DNA from: Chara braunii | Taxonomy: Eukaryota > Streptophyta > Charophyceae > Charales > Characeae | Length of the DNA stretch: 64,000 nt | Direction: 5' to 3' | Assembly: GCA_003427395.1 (NCBI GenBank) | Contig: BFEA01000053.1 | Coordinates: 2,313,130-2,377,129, forward strand | Shown: positions 1 through 8,852 of the stretch, piece by piece | Layout of the letters: each line of letters opens with the position of its first letter | Numbering within the stretch: the stretch's first letter is position 1 | The notes under the pieces: model-generated | Told to the model about the DNA's origin: nothing | Database searches by the model: none | Seen by the model: only the letters and a program-made list of their open reading frames with translations | Made by a program: the position numbers and the translations under genes

Positions 1-164
1 GAGACCGAGATGCAAGTCGGGATGGGGAGGGGGGGAAGTTGGGTTCGAAGGAGAGCTGGGGACGGACGTCGGGATGAGGAAGTGGGGTTAGTGAGAGAAA
101 TCGGGATAGGAACGGAAGTTGGGATGGGGAGGGAAGTCGATGCAAGTAGCGTGAGGCCAGCCCG
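1..164. repeat. G-rich purine low-complexity DNA
   Basis: A purine-dominated stretch in which variants of gggatggggagggaagt recur several times. A frame stays open through it, but its residues are only R, G, E, V and M from the repeat, so I do not call a protein. It ends where an LTR-like segment begins. Confidence 0.5.
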
Positions 165-218
165 AGGGTTGGAGACTTACCTGTTCACCGATGCGTCGAT
201 GGAAAACTCTCTCTCTCC

Positions 219-270
<52 letters not shown>

Positions 271-300
271 CGTGTAGTAGGTATATTTCCATGTCCTAGC
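165..300 (+). mobile_element. LTR-like remnant with ACTTACCTG motif
   Basis: The sequence ggagacttacctg at 171-183 is the same module found in LTR families A, E and F elsewhere in the window, here followed by a CT/CA microsatellite much as in the F-type LTR near 50.3-50.5 kb. Only this piece is recognisable. No LTR ends, primer site or coding sequence are visible around it, so the family assignment is open. Confidence 0.35.
208..268. repeat. (CT)n(CA)n compound microsatellite
   Basis: A run of CT dinucleotides passes directly into about 20 CA dinucleotides. Pure simple sequence with no coding evidence. Confidence 0.9.
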
Positions 301-388
301 GCAAGATTCATTGTATTTTGCAGGCGCGCTCCCCTCGCCTCGGCCCGACAATGGAAGCATGTGCCCCGTGATGCGCTCCCCTCACGCC

Positions 389-620
389 GACAATGGACTT
401 ACCCCCCCACCCCAAAACCGCGTCCCCGTACACGGAGAACCGAGAGCACAAATCCCCCCGCCCCTGACAATGGACTTAACCCCCCACCCCGGAACCACGT
501 CCCCGTACACTGAGAACCGACAGCTGGAATCCCCCCGCCCCCGACAATGGACTTACCCCCCCACCTCGGAACCACGTCCCCGTACATTGAGAACCGACAG
601 CTGGAATCACCCCGCCCCGA
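389..620. repeat. 77-bp GC-rich tandem repeat, three units
   Basis: The string gacaatggactta begins at 389, 466 and 543, giving a 77-bp period. Each unit contains a C-run, ccacgtccccgtaca and gagaaccgacag. A weaker half unit starts at 347. 77 is not a multiple of three, so the frames open through it change with each unit and are unlikely to be protein. Function unknown. Confidence 0.8.
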
Positions 621-864
621 AACCGTCTGTCGGCACCTCGAAGAGCGAACCGACAAAACAGAAATCCCGCCACGCCTCACCATCGGAACGGTGCCGTCCC
701 CGCCTTGGCACCTCAGCCCCGACGTCCACCCGCCGTACCGTCCCGAAACCGTGGCGCGTCCCGAAATCGCACCGGCCCGCACCGACGGTACCGTGCACCG
801 CCTTGCGGAGTCTCGCGTGGGCCCGTCACGCGAGACCCGCCTTTTCCTTTAGGGTATTAAAGAC
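621..864. other. GC-rich sequence without a recognised gene
   Basis: CpG-rich DNA continuing from the 77-bp repeats. The only notable structure is a perfect 10-bp inverted repeat, gtctcgcgtg...cacgcgagac, at 810-836 with a 7-base loop. Mitochondrial sequence starts abruptly at 865. Confidence 0.5.
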
Positions 865-924
865 AAGATCTGAGCCAAATTGAGCAAAAGCAGCTACTTC
901 ACGATATTGTGCAAGTTCTAGTTT
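865..924 (-). pseudogene. ATP synthase F1 alpha subunit (mitochondrial atp1), fragment
   Basis: On the minus strand 60 bases encode KLELAQYREVAAFAQFGSDL, the conserved stretch of mitochondrial atp1. The YREV and FGSDL residues separate it from the plastid atpA version. Similarity ends sharply on both sides: after GSDL the sequence no longer reads as atp1, and upstream only an unrelated frame is seen. It is therefore a 20-codon relic, not an expressed gene. In its source genome this subunit is part of the catalytic head of mitochondrial ATP synthase. Confidence 0.8.
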
Positions 925-1282
925 GGTATACCAAGGCGCTTGAGATGACAATGTTGAAGAAAAGTCCTAACCTATTTATTGAATGAATTTCAATATACAA
1001 TGGATAATCTGTAGGAAACCAGCATGTCTGTGTAAGATCCTCAAAGACTATACATGAAGAGTCCGAACAATAAACAAAGTCAATTCACATTTTGTACTAT
1101 GATATCAATCAACACTCATCATTTACAACTACAATGGTTAGCAGGATTGATTCTGTGAGGCAGAATCCGAAGAGTGGAAATCAAGGTCAGCAACCTTTCA
1201 ATGCTGGTCAATTGAAGTGAGAATAAAAGGTTTAGGTTATGGAAAGCCTTCGGCCTTACGTGGTTTATAATTAGGAGGTCTT

Positions 1283-1357
1283 ATTGTACCCAAGATTAGC
1301 GATGTAACTCCAACGCCACATAACGGATGTCGTCCTCCTAAGAAACGCCGCGTATAG
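1283..1357 (+). pseudogene. Mitochondrial ribosomal protein S11, C-terminal fragment
   Basis: The plus frame ends with DVTPTPHNGCRPPKKRRV and a TAG stop at 1355-1357. This is the highly conserved C-terminus of S11 (DVTPIPHNGCRPP-K/R-rich end), which binds small-subunit rRNA in the platform. An in-frame TAA lies shortly upstream and the N-terminal two thirds of S11 is not seen, so this is a truncated mitochondrial copy. Presence of rps11 in the source mitochondrion fits bryophyte or charophyte gene content. Confidence 0.75.
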
Positions 1358-1660
1358 TATCATATCATCGCTTCTGAGGATTGGCAAAGGCACGAACGAA
1401 GGAAGTGTTGGCGAGCCTCTGCCGCATTGATTTTTACAAAATCGGCGATTTGGGTAATCAACGACAAATGGTCTTTGTTTTGATACAAACAAAAAGAAGA
1501 TGGCTATGTTAGAAGGTGTAAAATTAATTAGAGCGGGCTTTGCAATAAGATGCGATTTGATTTGTAGTAAGTAGACGGGAAAAAAAACGGCCTGGATCTT
1601 ATCTTCATTGGCGATGTGTTTGACGGAGTGGAAAGAAGGTACAAGGGGCGTCTTTGCTTT

Positions 1661-1692
1661 GGATGGATGTTTGAGTGGTTAAAGGTATCACT
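1661..1692 (+). pseudogene. tRNA-Ser(UGA) 5' half, duplicated fragment
   Basis: ggatggatgtttgagtggtt repeats the acceptor and D-arm of the complete tRNA at 2371 and shares about 50 bases of upstream sequence with it (1610-1660 versus 2320-2370). Similarity stops before the anticodon. It is a partial duplication inside the mitochondrial insert. Confidence 0.7.
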
Positions 1693-2370
1693 TATGTATT
1701 TTTTTGTCAAACGTCGTCTCCACAAGGCGCCTTCAAGAATCCCATGAAGAGCTAAGGTTTCTTGACGACTCTTTGGTATAATGGATGGGACTAATTGGGT
1801 GGTTCCGGAGATTCAGACTTTTCTTACTTCTAAAATAGGTTTGACATTTTCAATCGCGTTAACAAATTGCGTGATTACATTCATAGACAAGTTCTCGTTA
1901 GCTAGACAACAGAAAGTTTTATAAACAATAGCACGAGATCTTGTTTTTTTTGTTGCCTACGAAATGGACAACAATTGAAACCGGATGCAAGGCCTGCCTA
2001 TGCTGCGATGCTCAGTAGACTCCTGCGCCTTTAAAAGAGAGCTGACAACTCTTTGAATTCGAGCGGAAAGGTACAGGGAAGAAAGCCACGACGAACTATT
2101 GAACAAGTGTAAGCTTTGCTACCCGAACGGTATGAGTATGCAGTTTCGGAGTTCGAGTGCCCACTTCGTTCTCTGGCCTTGAGTGTGTGACCGACTAACT
2201 TCGCTGTGAGATGAGAGGCCGAAGGAAAGAAAATCAAATAAAAGAAAAGAAAGCGCGGCTCGCCAACGGAGCAGAGTGGGCCTAAGTAGATTTGAACTAA
2301 TAACTTTACACTTATTAGGCGATGTGTTTGATGGAGTGGAAAGAAAGGCACAAGGGGTGTTTTTGCTTTG

Positions 2371-2455
2371 GATGGATGTCTGAGTGGTTGAAGGTATCAG
2401 TCTTGAAAACTGACATATTACAAAATATCAGGGGTTCGAATCCCTCTCCATCTGT
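2371..2455 (+). tRNA. tRNA-Ser(UGA), mitochondrial type
   Basis: The acceptor arm ggatgga pairs with tccatct, the anticodon stem tcagt/actga encloses loop cttgaaa with anticodon UGA (2405-2407), there is a long variable arm as expected for Ser, and the T-arm contains ggttcgaatcc. The acceptor and T-arm agree with plant mitochondrial trnS(UGA). All arms pair, so the copy looks structurally intact, but it lies in a nuclear insert of mitochondrial DNA and expression there is doubtful. Confidence 0.85.
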
Positions 2456-2880
2456 TCATGTATGTTAATTTACGGATAATGAATAGAGGTATGAAGCACA
2501 GGCTCGTAAGAGCTTGTGGAGTTTCAGGAATATGCACTTTGCCTACATTGGTTTTGTATCCCGCTTTAAACCACAAGTACACCGCCCAGGCAAAAGAAAT
2601 TCATTGAAAACGACTCGTTCCAAAAATATCGGGGGTCGGGGCAGGTTCGGCACACAAAAAAAAAAAGAAGAAGAAACTGCACACAAAAAAAAAGAAAAAG
2701 AAACTGCAAATTGAGGAACGACGTCCGGGAAGGCCCTGAAGAAGGTGTGCTCATACTACAACACTCAGGAACGAATCTAACCGCACCTGTGGCTTGTATT
2801 AGTTTTTTATTTTTCCGTTGTTTTGTTTCTTCTTCTGTTTTCTTTTGGTGTCCCTGCCAGTGAGGCGGGGAGCACTTCAC

Positions 2881-3270
2881 GGACTTCTGATGACTTGTCA
2901 AAGAGGGCATATACTCGGATTCTGTATCTGACCTGTTTTGCGTCCATATTTTTTTTTTGTTTTGTTTTTTTTTTTGCTTTTCATTTATGAAAGGAACCTC
3001 CGTGATGAACGCGGCGCAGGGAACACTGCATAGACTTCTGACAACTTCTCAAAGAGGGCATATACTCAGATTCTGTATCTAACCGGTTTCACATCCATAT
3101 TGGGGCTCCTTTTTTTTTGCGTTTCATTTCTGAAAGTAACGTCCGTGATGAACGTGGAGCTGTAAACGCCCTCACTGAGGGCATACTCTCACACTGACCC
3201 CTGATTCTGTATCCAACTGCTTTCTCGTCCATAGCGTTGTGGTGGTTTTTTGTTTTTTAGTTCTTTTTTC
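2881..3270. repeat. About 150-bp degenerate tandem repeat
   Basis: The strings gagggcata and gattctgtatc recur near 2905, 3055 and 3180, followed each time by a gtccata-type string and a T-rich run. Units differ by many substitutions and by T-tract length. No protein or RNA gene is recognised. Confidence 0.65.
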
Positions 3271-3689
3271 TTTTTTACGTTGTTCTTTTGGGAGGAGTGT
3301 GAGAAAAGAAAATACAACCGCACCCAGGCTCGACAAAATTGGTGCGCAGTGAATTTCAGGTTCGTTGTGATCTAGTGCAGAACACCCTAAAAAAAGGAGC
3401 GCAGGTTGTGCACAATCTATTGTTTTTCAAATCTTTAATAGCTACTTTACCAAAATGGATTAACAAATATAAAATATAAAAAAAGGAAATTTGTATATAT
3501 ACCAACCCAGACAACCTTTTTCAAATGATTTAAAAAAAAAAAATCATATGAACATAAGATTTCGAGTTGTAATCGATATTGGTGGAGGTGATTATCCTTC
3601 TTGAAAAGATAGATTTGAAGTGGCGTATAACTTACTGAGTATTCAGTATAACTCACATCTTCGTGTACATATACGTGTAGATTAAATAA

Positions 3690-4065
3690 CTCCCATGTGT
3701 TCAGTAGTCAAAATATTTCCGGCAGCTGGTTGGTGCTCTTCATATAGGAATTGAGTCACCAACCTTTTGATCTCAACAGCATCTGCTTTGGATCCTGCTG
3801 TTATGATAATAGCAAAATCATCAGCATATCTTACATAGAAGAGTCTTTTGAAACCCGGATCCATTGGATCTGATGAACTCTTCCATAGGGTTCGCCGGTT
3901 GCTGGACTCTCGGTGGAACGGACCACTTTGTGTTTGCAACTCTTTTTGATCCAACTCGATCGAATGAGATTGAACTGGCGCTGCTGCCACTTCGTGGCCT
4001 TGGACATGTAAGAGTCGTACAAAACCCAATTGTCTTGGTATTTCTTACCGTGAAAACCCAATCAG
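3690..4065 (-). pseudogene. Group II intron reverse transcriptase/maturase fragment
   Basis: The minus strand encodes DPMDPGFKRLFYVRYADDFA followed by GSKADAVEIK. This is the RT palm of group II intron maturases with its YADD catalytic box (domain 5) and the succeeding block 6. Upstream residues with WVLYDSYMSKATKWQQRQF and SSWIKK continue the same protein in another frame, so at least one frameshift lies near 3900. N-terminal RT blocks, domain X thumb and any HNH nuclease are missing. The family helps splice and mobilise mitochondrial introns; this copy is dead. Confidence 0.8.
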
Positions 4066-4110
4066 TCAAACAAGCAACCTGGCTTTGATTAGGGGGATCC
4101 TCTGATTTAG

Positions 4111-4131
4111 AGGTCCGCTCCAATACCAAAC
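4111..4131 (-). other. Primer-binding site beside the A-related LTR
   Basis: Read on the minus strand this is TGGTATTGGAGCGGAC, directly outside the LTR end TGTTGCATAC. The first bases TGGTAT-GGAGC match the complement of initiator tRNA-Met 3' ends used as primers by plant Ty3/gypsy elements. It nearly equals the PBS of the family B element at 53158. Confidence 0.7.
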
Positions 4132-4199
4132 TGTTGCATACCGTAACGGTACAGACCAGAACAAGAACCGACCTCTCTCTCTCTGGTGCCAAGTACTAG

Positions 4200-4820
4200 T
4201 GTTACATCTTCAACGCCACACGGGTCCTACCGGACCCGACATAGGGGTAGAGGGACACAGTAGGGCCAAAGGCCTGACCTTGGGGGTACTACAGGCCGTA
4301 AAGGCCTTACCTTGGACCAGACCCGACGGGCCGGCCCAAACGATATTACCGTTTGGGCCTGGCGGCGCTCTTGAGGCTGCTGCCCGCCGGTTGGGGCTGA
4401 ACCGTCCATCTGGACGGTTCAGGGCACGGTCAGGCCTCGCAGCATAGAGGCCGACCTCTGCCCACCGGTACAAAAGTACAGGTCCAGCCTCAGTGAGGCT
4501 ATCGACCTACCGGCATTCTACCGGTATGGTATGGTACAGCTCGATACAGCACTGGTGCTAAACTTAGCGCAGGAGCAGCGAGGAGCAGCAGTGCAGCATT
4601 AGCGCAGTTGCAGCGATCGAGCAGCAGCAGCGGCGACTGAGTGTACCGGCGGCCATCGCCGCCTGAGGTATCAGGAGTTGGAGGCCTCTCTCCTCCCTCC
4701 CCTCGCCAGTCCTCTCTCTCTCTCTCTCTCTCTCCTCCTTGGCTCCTTCTTCTTCTTCTTCTTCTTCTTCTTCTTCTTCTTCTTCTTCTTCTCTTCAGAC
4801 TCCATCTTCTTCTTCTTCTT

Positions 4821-4851
<31 letters not shown>

Positions 4852-5353
4852 AGATTGGAGACTTATACTAGTTGGACAGAGATCAGAGTTGGACTTCGGT
4901 GGTATGAGACTGTGGTACTTACCGGATTGGAGACTTGGAGATTGTTGGGGTTGATACTTGGCGGCATCACAGTTCGGACACCGGTTACATTTGGACTCTG
5001 TATCTCCGACATTGGTGACTGATTGTCCTCGACATTTTGATCTTGTTGGATGACATTTTGGACTACCATATCGGTGACCTGTCGGATTCTATCTCGGTGA
5101 CCTATCGGTGCTGTCTACCTCCCCCACCTCCTTCGTCTCTCCTCCCACCTTTCATCTGTGTATGTGTGTACGGAATCTGGGCATCGTCCATGCTTGGCCC
5201 AGACCCCACCATATCACGATTGTATGTGTGTGGAGTGATGCTATGTGAGTCAGTCTATGTGAGTCAGTCCGTTTATCAGACTTCCACTGCATATATGCTC
5301 ATCCTACATTGGTTGATCTTTGGTTCTGCCCATACTCATTGAAGTATGTAACA
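4200..5353 (+). mobile_element. Solo LTR, family E
   Basis: The LTR starts TGTTACATC and ends TATGTAACA and is flanked by ACTAG (4195-4199) and ACTAA (5354-5358), a probable 5-bp target duplication with one mismatch. It lies inside an A-related LTR, whose two halves resume on either side. It has no PBS or coding region next to it, so it is a solo LTR. A second copy is at 56204-57393. U3 contains two perfect hairpins (4333-4359 and 4398-4421); R/U5 contains CT and TTC microsatellites. Confidence 0.75.
4748..4850. repeat. (TTC)n microsatellite, two blocks
   Basis: Two blocks of perfect TTC triplets (about 4748-4791 and 4808-4850) separated by a short unique string, within LTR E. The poly-Phe, poly-Leu and poly-Ser frames they create are artefacts of the repeat. 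Confidence 0.9.
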
Positions 5354-5606
5354 ACTAACATGTCAAGGTGGCGCCTTGTTGCTGGTACATCGAAGATGAA
5401 GCTGGAGCTATGGCGCCACAGGTAAGTCTGCCTGGCCCTGCTACCTCTCTCTCTCTCTCTCAACGCTCCTCTAAGCTCCTAGCAGCGCCCAGCGCTGAAG
5501 GCTACTCCTAACGCTAGCTACTACTACTGCAGCGCTCCTGCAGAGTGCTGCGGCCGAATCCTGAAGACTGCCTCCAGCCTCCTCAACTGCCTGCAGCCTG
5601 CAGGGT

Positions 5607-5632
5607 GGACCAGTACTAAATAGTGCTGGTCC
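5607..5632 (-). promoter_or_regulatory. TATA-like core within a hairpin, A-related LTR
   Basis: GGACCAG...CTGGTCC arms enclose tactaaatagtg. Family A copies elsewhere have GGGCCAG...CTGGCCC around ctatatag. The arm change is compensatory (G-C to A-T), which keeps the hairpin while the TATA core has decayed. Confidence 0.6.
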
Positions 5633-5893
5633 GGCTGGGAGGCTGCTCTTGCCAATGCCGAATCGTGCCAGACCCTGGCGCTGAAGTTCAAAAAAAAGGT
5701 TGTCTTGAAACGGGCCTAAAAGTGGCCTGCGCTTATCCCTGGTCTGGCGCCTAAGTTTCAGGAAACGTCAACTTTATGAGGGCCCTGAAATGGCCCTCCT
5801 TGCAAGGCTTTTAGGCTGAAATGACACAGGGCCTGGAGGGCCCTTATTCCTGCTGCTCGGGCCCTGCAGGCCCGTGTGGTGCACAGTATGCCA

Positions 5894-6824
5894 CATAGTA
5901 CCCGTTTGAGCCTGTGTGTTTGAACCCCCGACCTACCTCTGAAAAGTCGTATGCTCGACTGTTGTACAAAGCCCGGCTGCGAGGGTTTGACCCGTAGACC
6001 TTAGCAGTCGTAGGCTTAGTATAGGTCGTAGCTGTTACAGTCTTGAAAGGTCAAGTCTAACACTTCTAGACTGGTCTACACTGACTCCTTGTAGGTCGTA
6101 GGGGTCAGTACGTAGGTGAGTCAGCAAGGGGCAGTCCTAGTACAGTCAGCAGAGGGCAGTCCCAGTCCTGCCTCGTCTGGTCAGCGGTACCCAGTCCCAG
6201 TCGCACTTTGTCTAGTCAGCAAGTACCCTGTGGGACTGTGTACACCCCGGGCCCAGGGTCAAAGGACAGACCAATGACGATCTGAAGTATAAATAAGGAG
6301 GCCGCGTCAAGTCATTCATTCATTCTGCCTGGGAGACCTGTGGAAGCGTTGCCGGAGCGTCTTGTGCATTGGAGGTCTGCAGGTGCCCGAGGAAGAAGAG
6401 GGCTAAAAGGCGGAAGAAGCGGCCATAGCCGCGAGTTAGTAGGAGAGCGATGGCAGCCATAACTGCCACGTAGGTTAGTGGTAGGAGTCGTGTGTCGTGT
6501 GTGTGTGTGTATGTGTGTGGGACATTCTTGGTGATCCTAGTTAGTGAGTGAGAGTGTGTGTGTGCGTGTGAACAAGTTGCTGGTGGATATAGTTGATCGG
6601 GTGGGAATCTTTGTGAGCACTGGACGCCATAGCCATTCGAGACAAAGTTTGAATCTGAACTGTGTTCCTGGCCACGTTTTTATCTCTGAGCTTTGTGTGG
6701 GCGCACAGCACCAGTCCAAGTCGTCATCTTTTTTGCATGCATGCTGAAGTAAGAAGAACGGAGTCTGATTGCACAATGGCCTGGTGTTGAAAAATTGGTT
6801 CCTTTTCCTGGTTTTTGACTGCAG
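5894..6824 (+). other. Intergenic or intronic DNA, possible unassigned LTR
   Basis: No coding region seen. 6112-6235 carries direct repeats of agtcagcaaggggcagtcc type. A clean TATA box at 6288 is followed by cattcattcattc and a GT-rich run at 6494-6520. The pattern (repeated upstream boxes, TATA, short GC-rich leader) resembles an LTR U3/R, but no TG...CA ends were found. It immediately precedes a CID exon and must be at least partly intronic. Confidence 0.4.
6288..6295 (+). promoter_or_regulatory. TATA box candidate
   Basis: TATAAATA is a perfect plant TATA consensus, preceded by a repeated 20-30 bp motif and followed by an ATG-poor leader. Whether it belongs to an LTR or to a host transcript cannot be told from the sequence. 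Confidence 0.45.
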
Positions 6825-6897
6825 GTTGTGGACTGCAGGATGTGTGGAGATCCAAACTCAGTGCTTCGCTTTGCCTTTGTTGAGTTCACAGATGAAG
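6825..6897 (+). CDS. CID-type PABP-interacting RNA-binding protein, RRM1 exon (part)
   Basis: After a 3' splice site (tttttgactgcag) the 73-base exon reads VVDCRMCGDPNSVLRFAFVE followed by FTDE and one extra base, then GT. This is the middle of RRM1 in plant CID8-13 proteins, including the aromatic RNP1 core (RFAFVEF) that contacts RNA. These proteins bind the MLLE domain of poly(A)-binding protein through PAM2 and carry two RRMs. The exon ends in phase 1 and joins in frame to the exon at 19131. Upstream RRM1 beta-1/alpha-1, PAM2 and the start codon were not found and are probably left of the window. The exon is intact; expression is not shown. Confidence 0.85.
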
Positions 6898-7337
6898 GTT
6901 GTAAAGCAACTCATGCTGATCCTCTGTAGTTGCGCATGCTTCCACACTTGAGAAGAGTGGAATCAGTGGATGCCTGTTCATAGTATCGCAGGTTTGGCCA
7001 TTGTTCAGATGATACCATGGAGGGACAACCATCTGATCGTCACTGATGGGCCGTGCATGCAGGTGGATGGAGGGCAGTTCTGTCTGGTTAGCATTCCTTT
7101 TGTGATACATTGGATTTCTGTAGTTGTCTGGGTGCTGGGCTGCCTGATTGTCTCTGCATAAGTGCTTGGGAGAGATTGCAGGCTCTGCATTGCTGGGACT
7201 GGCCGGTACAGGTATTATTGTATATTCAGGCATTTATGGATGTCGAGCATAGAGTACAAGGCTTATTAAATTGTCCTCTTGAACCTCGGTTATTTTTGGA
7301 ATGCCTTGGCCCTGCTCGAGTCATAGTTTCTAGGTAA

Positions 7338-8455
7338 TGGTATGATCCTGGCTACTAACACAAGGAAAGACGATGCTGTTCAAAGGAAGAAGAAGAAGAA
7401 AAAATAAAGAAGAAGAAGATGCACACCAGGAAAGACCAATGACAAATCCCCCTTCACTCGCCAACTTACTTCACCCTCCTTCTTTCCCAGCCACTTCATT
7501 CAATTAATGATAATGATAGCAATGAATAACTGAACCAGAACCAAGGTCTGAATCTCCTCCTCACTGCCAGCAGTATATGAGGTCGACCACAGCCACGACC
7601 TACACTTTGAACCACCTTCTGATGGTATGGCGGACCAGTGGGGCCTTGCTGTGATGTTCAAGGACAACGCAAAAGTTGATTTGCCCCCTACCACTTAGAG
7701 CGCCATGCCTAACTCTGCCCTGAAGCCTTCATGAGGCAGCGGGCCCCCACTGGGAGCTTCCAGGTGCAGCGCCAACGAAGATTATGAAAATGCCGTACAT
7801 CATAGCCAGGTAAGTACCTCCACCACTCTCCTCCACGTCCGCTTCTCCCTCCTCCTATCGGCCTCATCCCCAGCGGCGTGACGCCCAAGCTTTCACACCA
7901 CAAATGAGGGAGAGCTCTTTGCTCTCCCGTGAGATACACTGAGCAGCTTGCACCTTGGGCGGTGACTTTCCAGGCCGCTCGGCTCCCAAGCAACTGGTAC
8001 ATTCCTCCATTCGGAGGGAAACATCTGTGCAGGTCTGATATCGTCTGCTACTGGTACCCCTAGACCTAGGCCTACCATTTCTTTTTTCTTTTTGTCTTTT
8101 TAAAGGGCGACGGCCTTGTGATAAGATCATCTAGTTGACCGACCCCAGGTATCATTTCATTGCATTCACGTAGGTCAACCTGGATTTGAACTTGGGTCTA
8201 TTATTCAGCAGTTCATTGGTGTGCCAACTGAGCTAGGCTCCTTGGTAGGCCTACTAAAACTCACTCGGCATTTAAAGGTACTAACTTTTTGTATTTGTCT
8301 GGTGGCCTACCGCGCTACTCAACTGCACCCTAAGCTACTCAACTGTACCCTAAGTTACACGCCTACCCTACCGCTGTCGCGCCCCACCGCTTCCAAGGCG
8401 AGGTTCGGTGCCCCTCCCCAGACGAAGTGCAGTGGGGTGGACTGGCAGGCTGTCA
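7338..8455 (-). mobile_element. LTR, family B (minus), with SINE inserted
   Basis: Matches the reverse complement of the complete family B LTR at 51992-53155: tatgatcctgg near the left end, GAA-rich tract, the CAGGTAAGT motif at 7807-7815, the hairpin at 7908-7928 and the cctccattcggagg hairpin near 7995. A 170-bp SINE interrupts it at 8076-8245. The right end is not sharp; homology fades at about 8400-8455. No adjacent PBS was identified. Confidence 0.7.
8076..8245 (-). mobile_element. tRNA-derived SINE with 9-bp target-site duplication
   Basis: On the minus strand the element begins GGAGCCTAGCTCAGTTGG, containing a consensus pol III A box (TAGCTCAGTTGG). A B box, GTTCAAATCC, follows about 40 bases downstream, then an unrelated body of about 90 bp and an A-rich tail (AAAAAGACAAAAAGAAAAAA). 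It is flanked by TAGGCCTAC at 8067-8075 and 8246-8254, a perfect 9-bp direct repeat, as expected for LINE-mediated retroposition. It sits inside a family B LTR. The tRNA part is degenerate, so the parent tRNA is not assigned. No second copy was seen in this window. Confidence 0.8.
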
Positions 8456-8594
8456 CGCAGGATTTCATTAAGATCAAAGTATAACATAAGTACATGTCCA
8501 GCTCTCTCTCAAGTAGATGTCCTCATCTCCTGCCAGCTCCGACATGGCCTAAGTGAGGAGTTCGGTTTTGTCGCCTGCACCTGACCCCATGTAA

Positions 8595-8795
8595 CAGTCG
8601 GAATCAAAGTCACTGGAGTCTCTGCCCAGGGAGTCCTTAGATGGCTTTGAGTGTGATCTTAGAAATAAAGAATGGATAAAATTTACAATTCATGCCATGT
8701 ATGACAGGACAAAGGATGTGTGCAAGATGAAGAGAACAGAAGCCAGACTCTGCAAGATCAAGACCAAAGACATGAGACTGAAGAGTAGTGCATGA
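8595..8795 (+). CDS. Unidentified open stretch, 66 codons
   Basis: A plus-strand frame without an ATG start runs from an in-frame TAA to a TGA. It is rich in Lys, Glu, Arg and Cys (for example KEWIKFTIHAMYDRTKDVCK) and does not look like a repeat product. It lies just beyond the 3' end of the decayed minus-strand gene, tail to tail. It could be a retained exon, a piece of a transposon or chance. I do not recognise it. Confidence 0.25.
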   Translation, partial: QSESKSLESLPRESLDGFECDLRNKEWIKFTIHAMYDRTKDVCKMKRTEARLCKIKTKDMRLKSSA

Positions 8796-8852
8796 GGAAT
8801 GCAGGGAGCATCCATTGGAGGCCTGCGATCACTGAGCCTCAGTCAATAATCA

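Larger units (their letters stand above)
865..4080. other. Nuclear mitochondrial DNA insert 1 (NUMT)
   Basis: This AT-richer block contains an atp1 fragment, the rps11 C-terminus, one complete and one half tRNA-Ser(UGA), and a group II intron maturase fragment. All are mitochondrial in type, in mixed orientation, truncated or frameshifted. It is flanked by GC-rich repeats on the left and by an LTR with its primer site on the right, so it is nuclear DNA of organellar origin rather than contamination by an organelle contig. A stretch at about 1370-1510 recurs inverted at about 32735-32890 in insert 2. The stretches between the named fragments (for example 930-1280, 1700-2320, 2460-2880 and 3270-3680) show no gene I recognise; 2290-2330 has a weak tRNA T-arm-like string. 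Confidence 0.75.
4132..5893 (-). mobile_element. A-related LTR, interrupted by LTR E
   Basis: One LTR in minus orientation, split by a younger insertion: 4132-4199 and 5354-5893. The second part matches family A LTRs: ACTAAC near its start, the CAGGTAAGT donor motif at 5419-5427, the TATA-like hairpin at 5607-5632, and the paired cag/cctg-rich U3 up to about 5893. The first part starts TGTTGCAT next to a primer site. It is shorter than the 1.25-1.29 kb family A LTRs. No internal region in the right orientation is attached beyond the PBS. Confidence 0.65.

Noticed and set aside
810-836. Hairpin as a transcription terminator
   Set aside because: The 10-bp stem has no following T-run, and the window is not bacterial.
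2285-2330. A minus-strand tRNA (Tyr-like) in mitochondrial insert 1
   Set aside because: It has a T-arm-like string (gttcaaatc) and a gtgtaaa loop, but the anticodon and acceptor stems do not pair; at most a relic.
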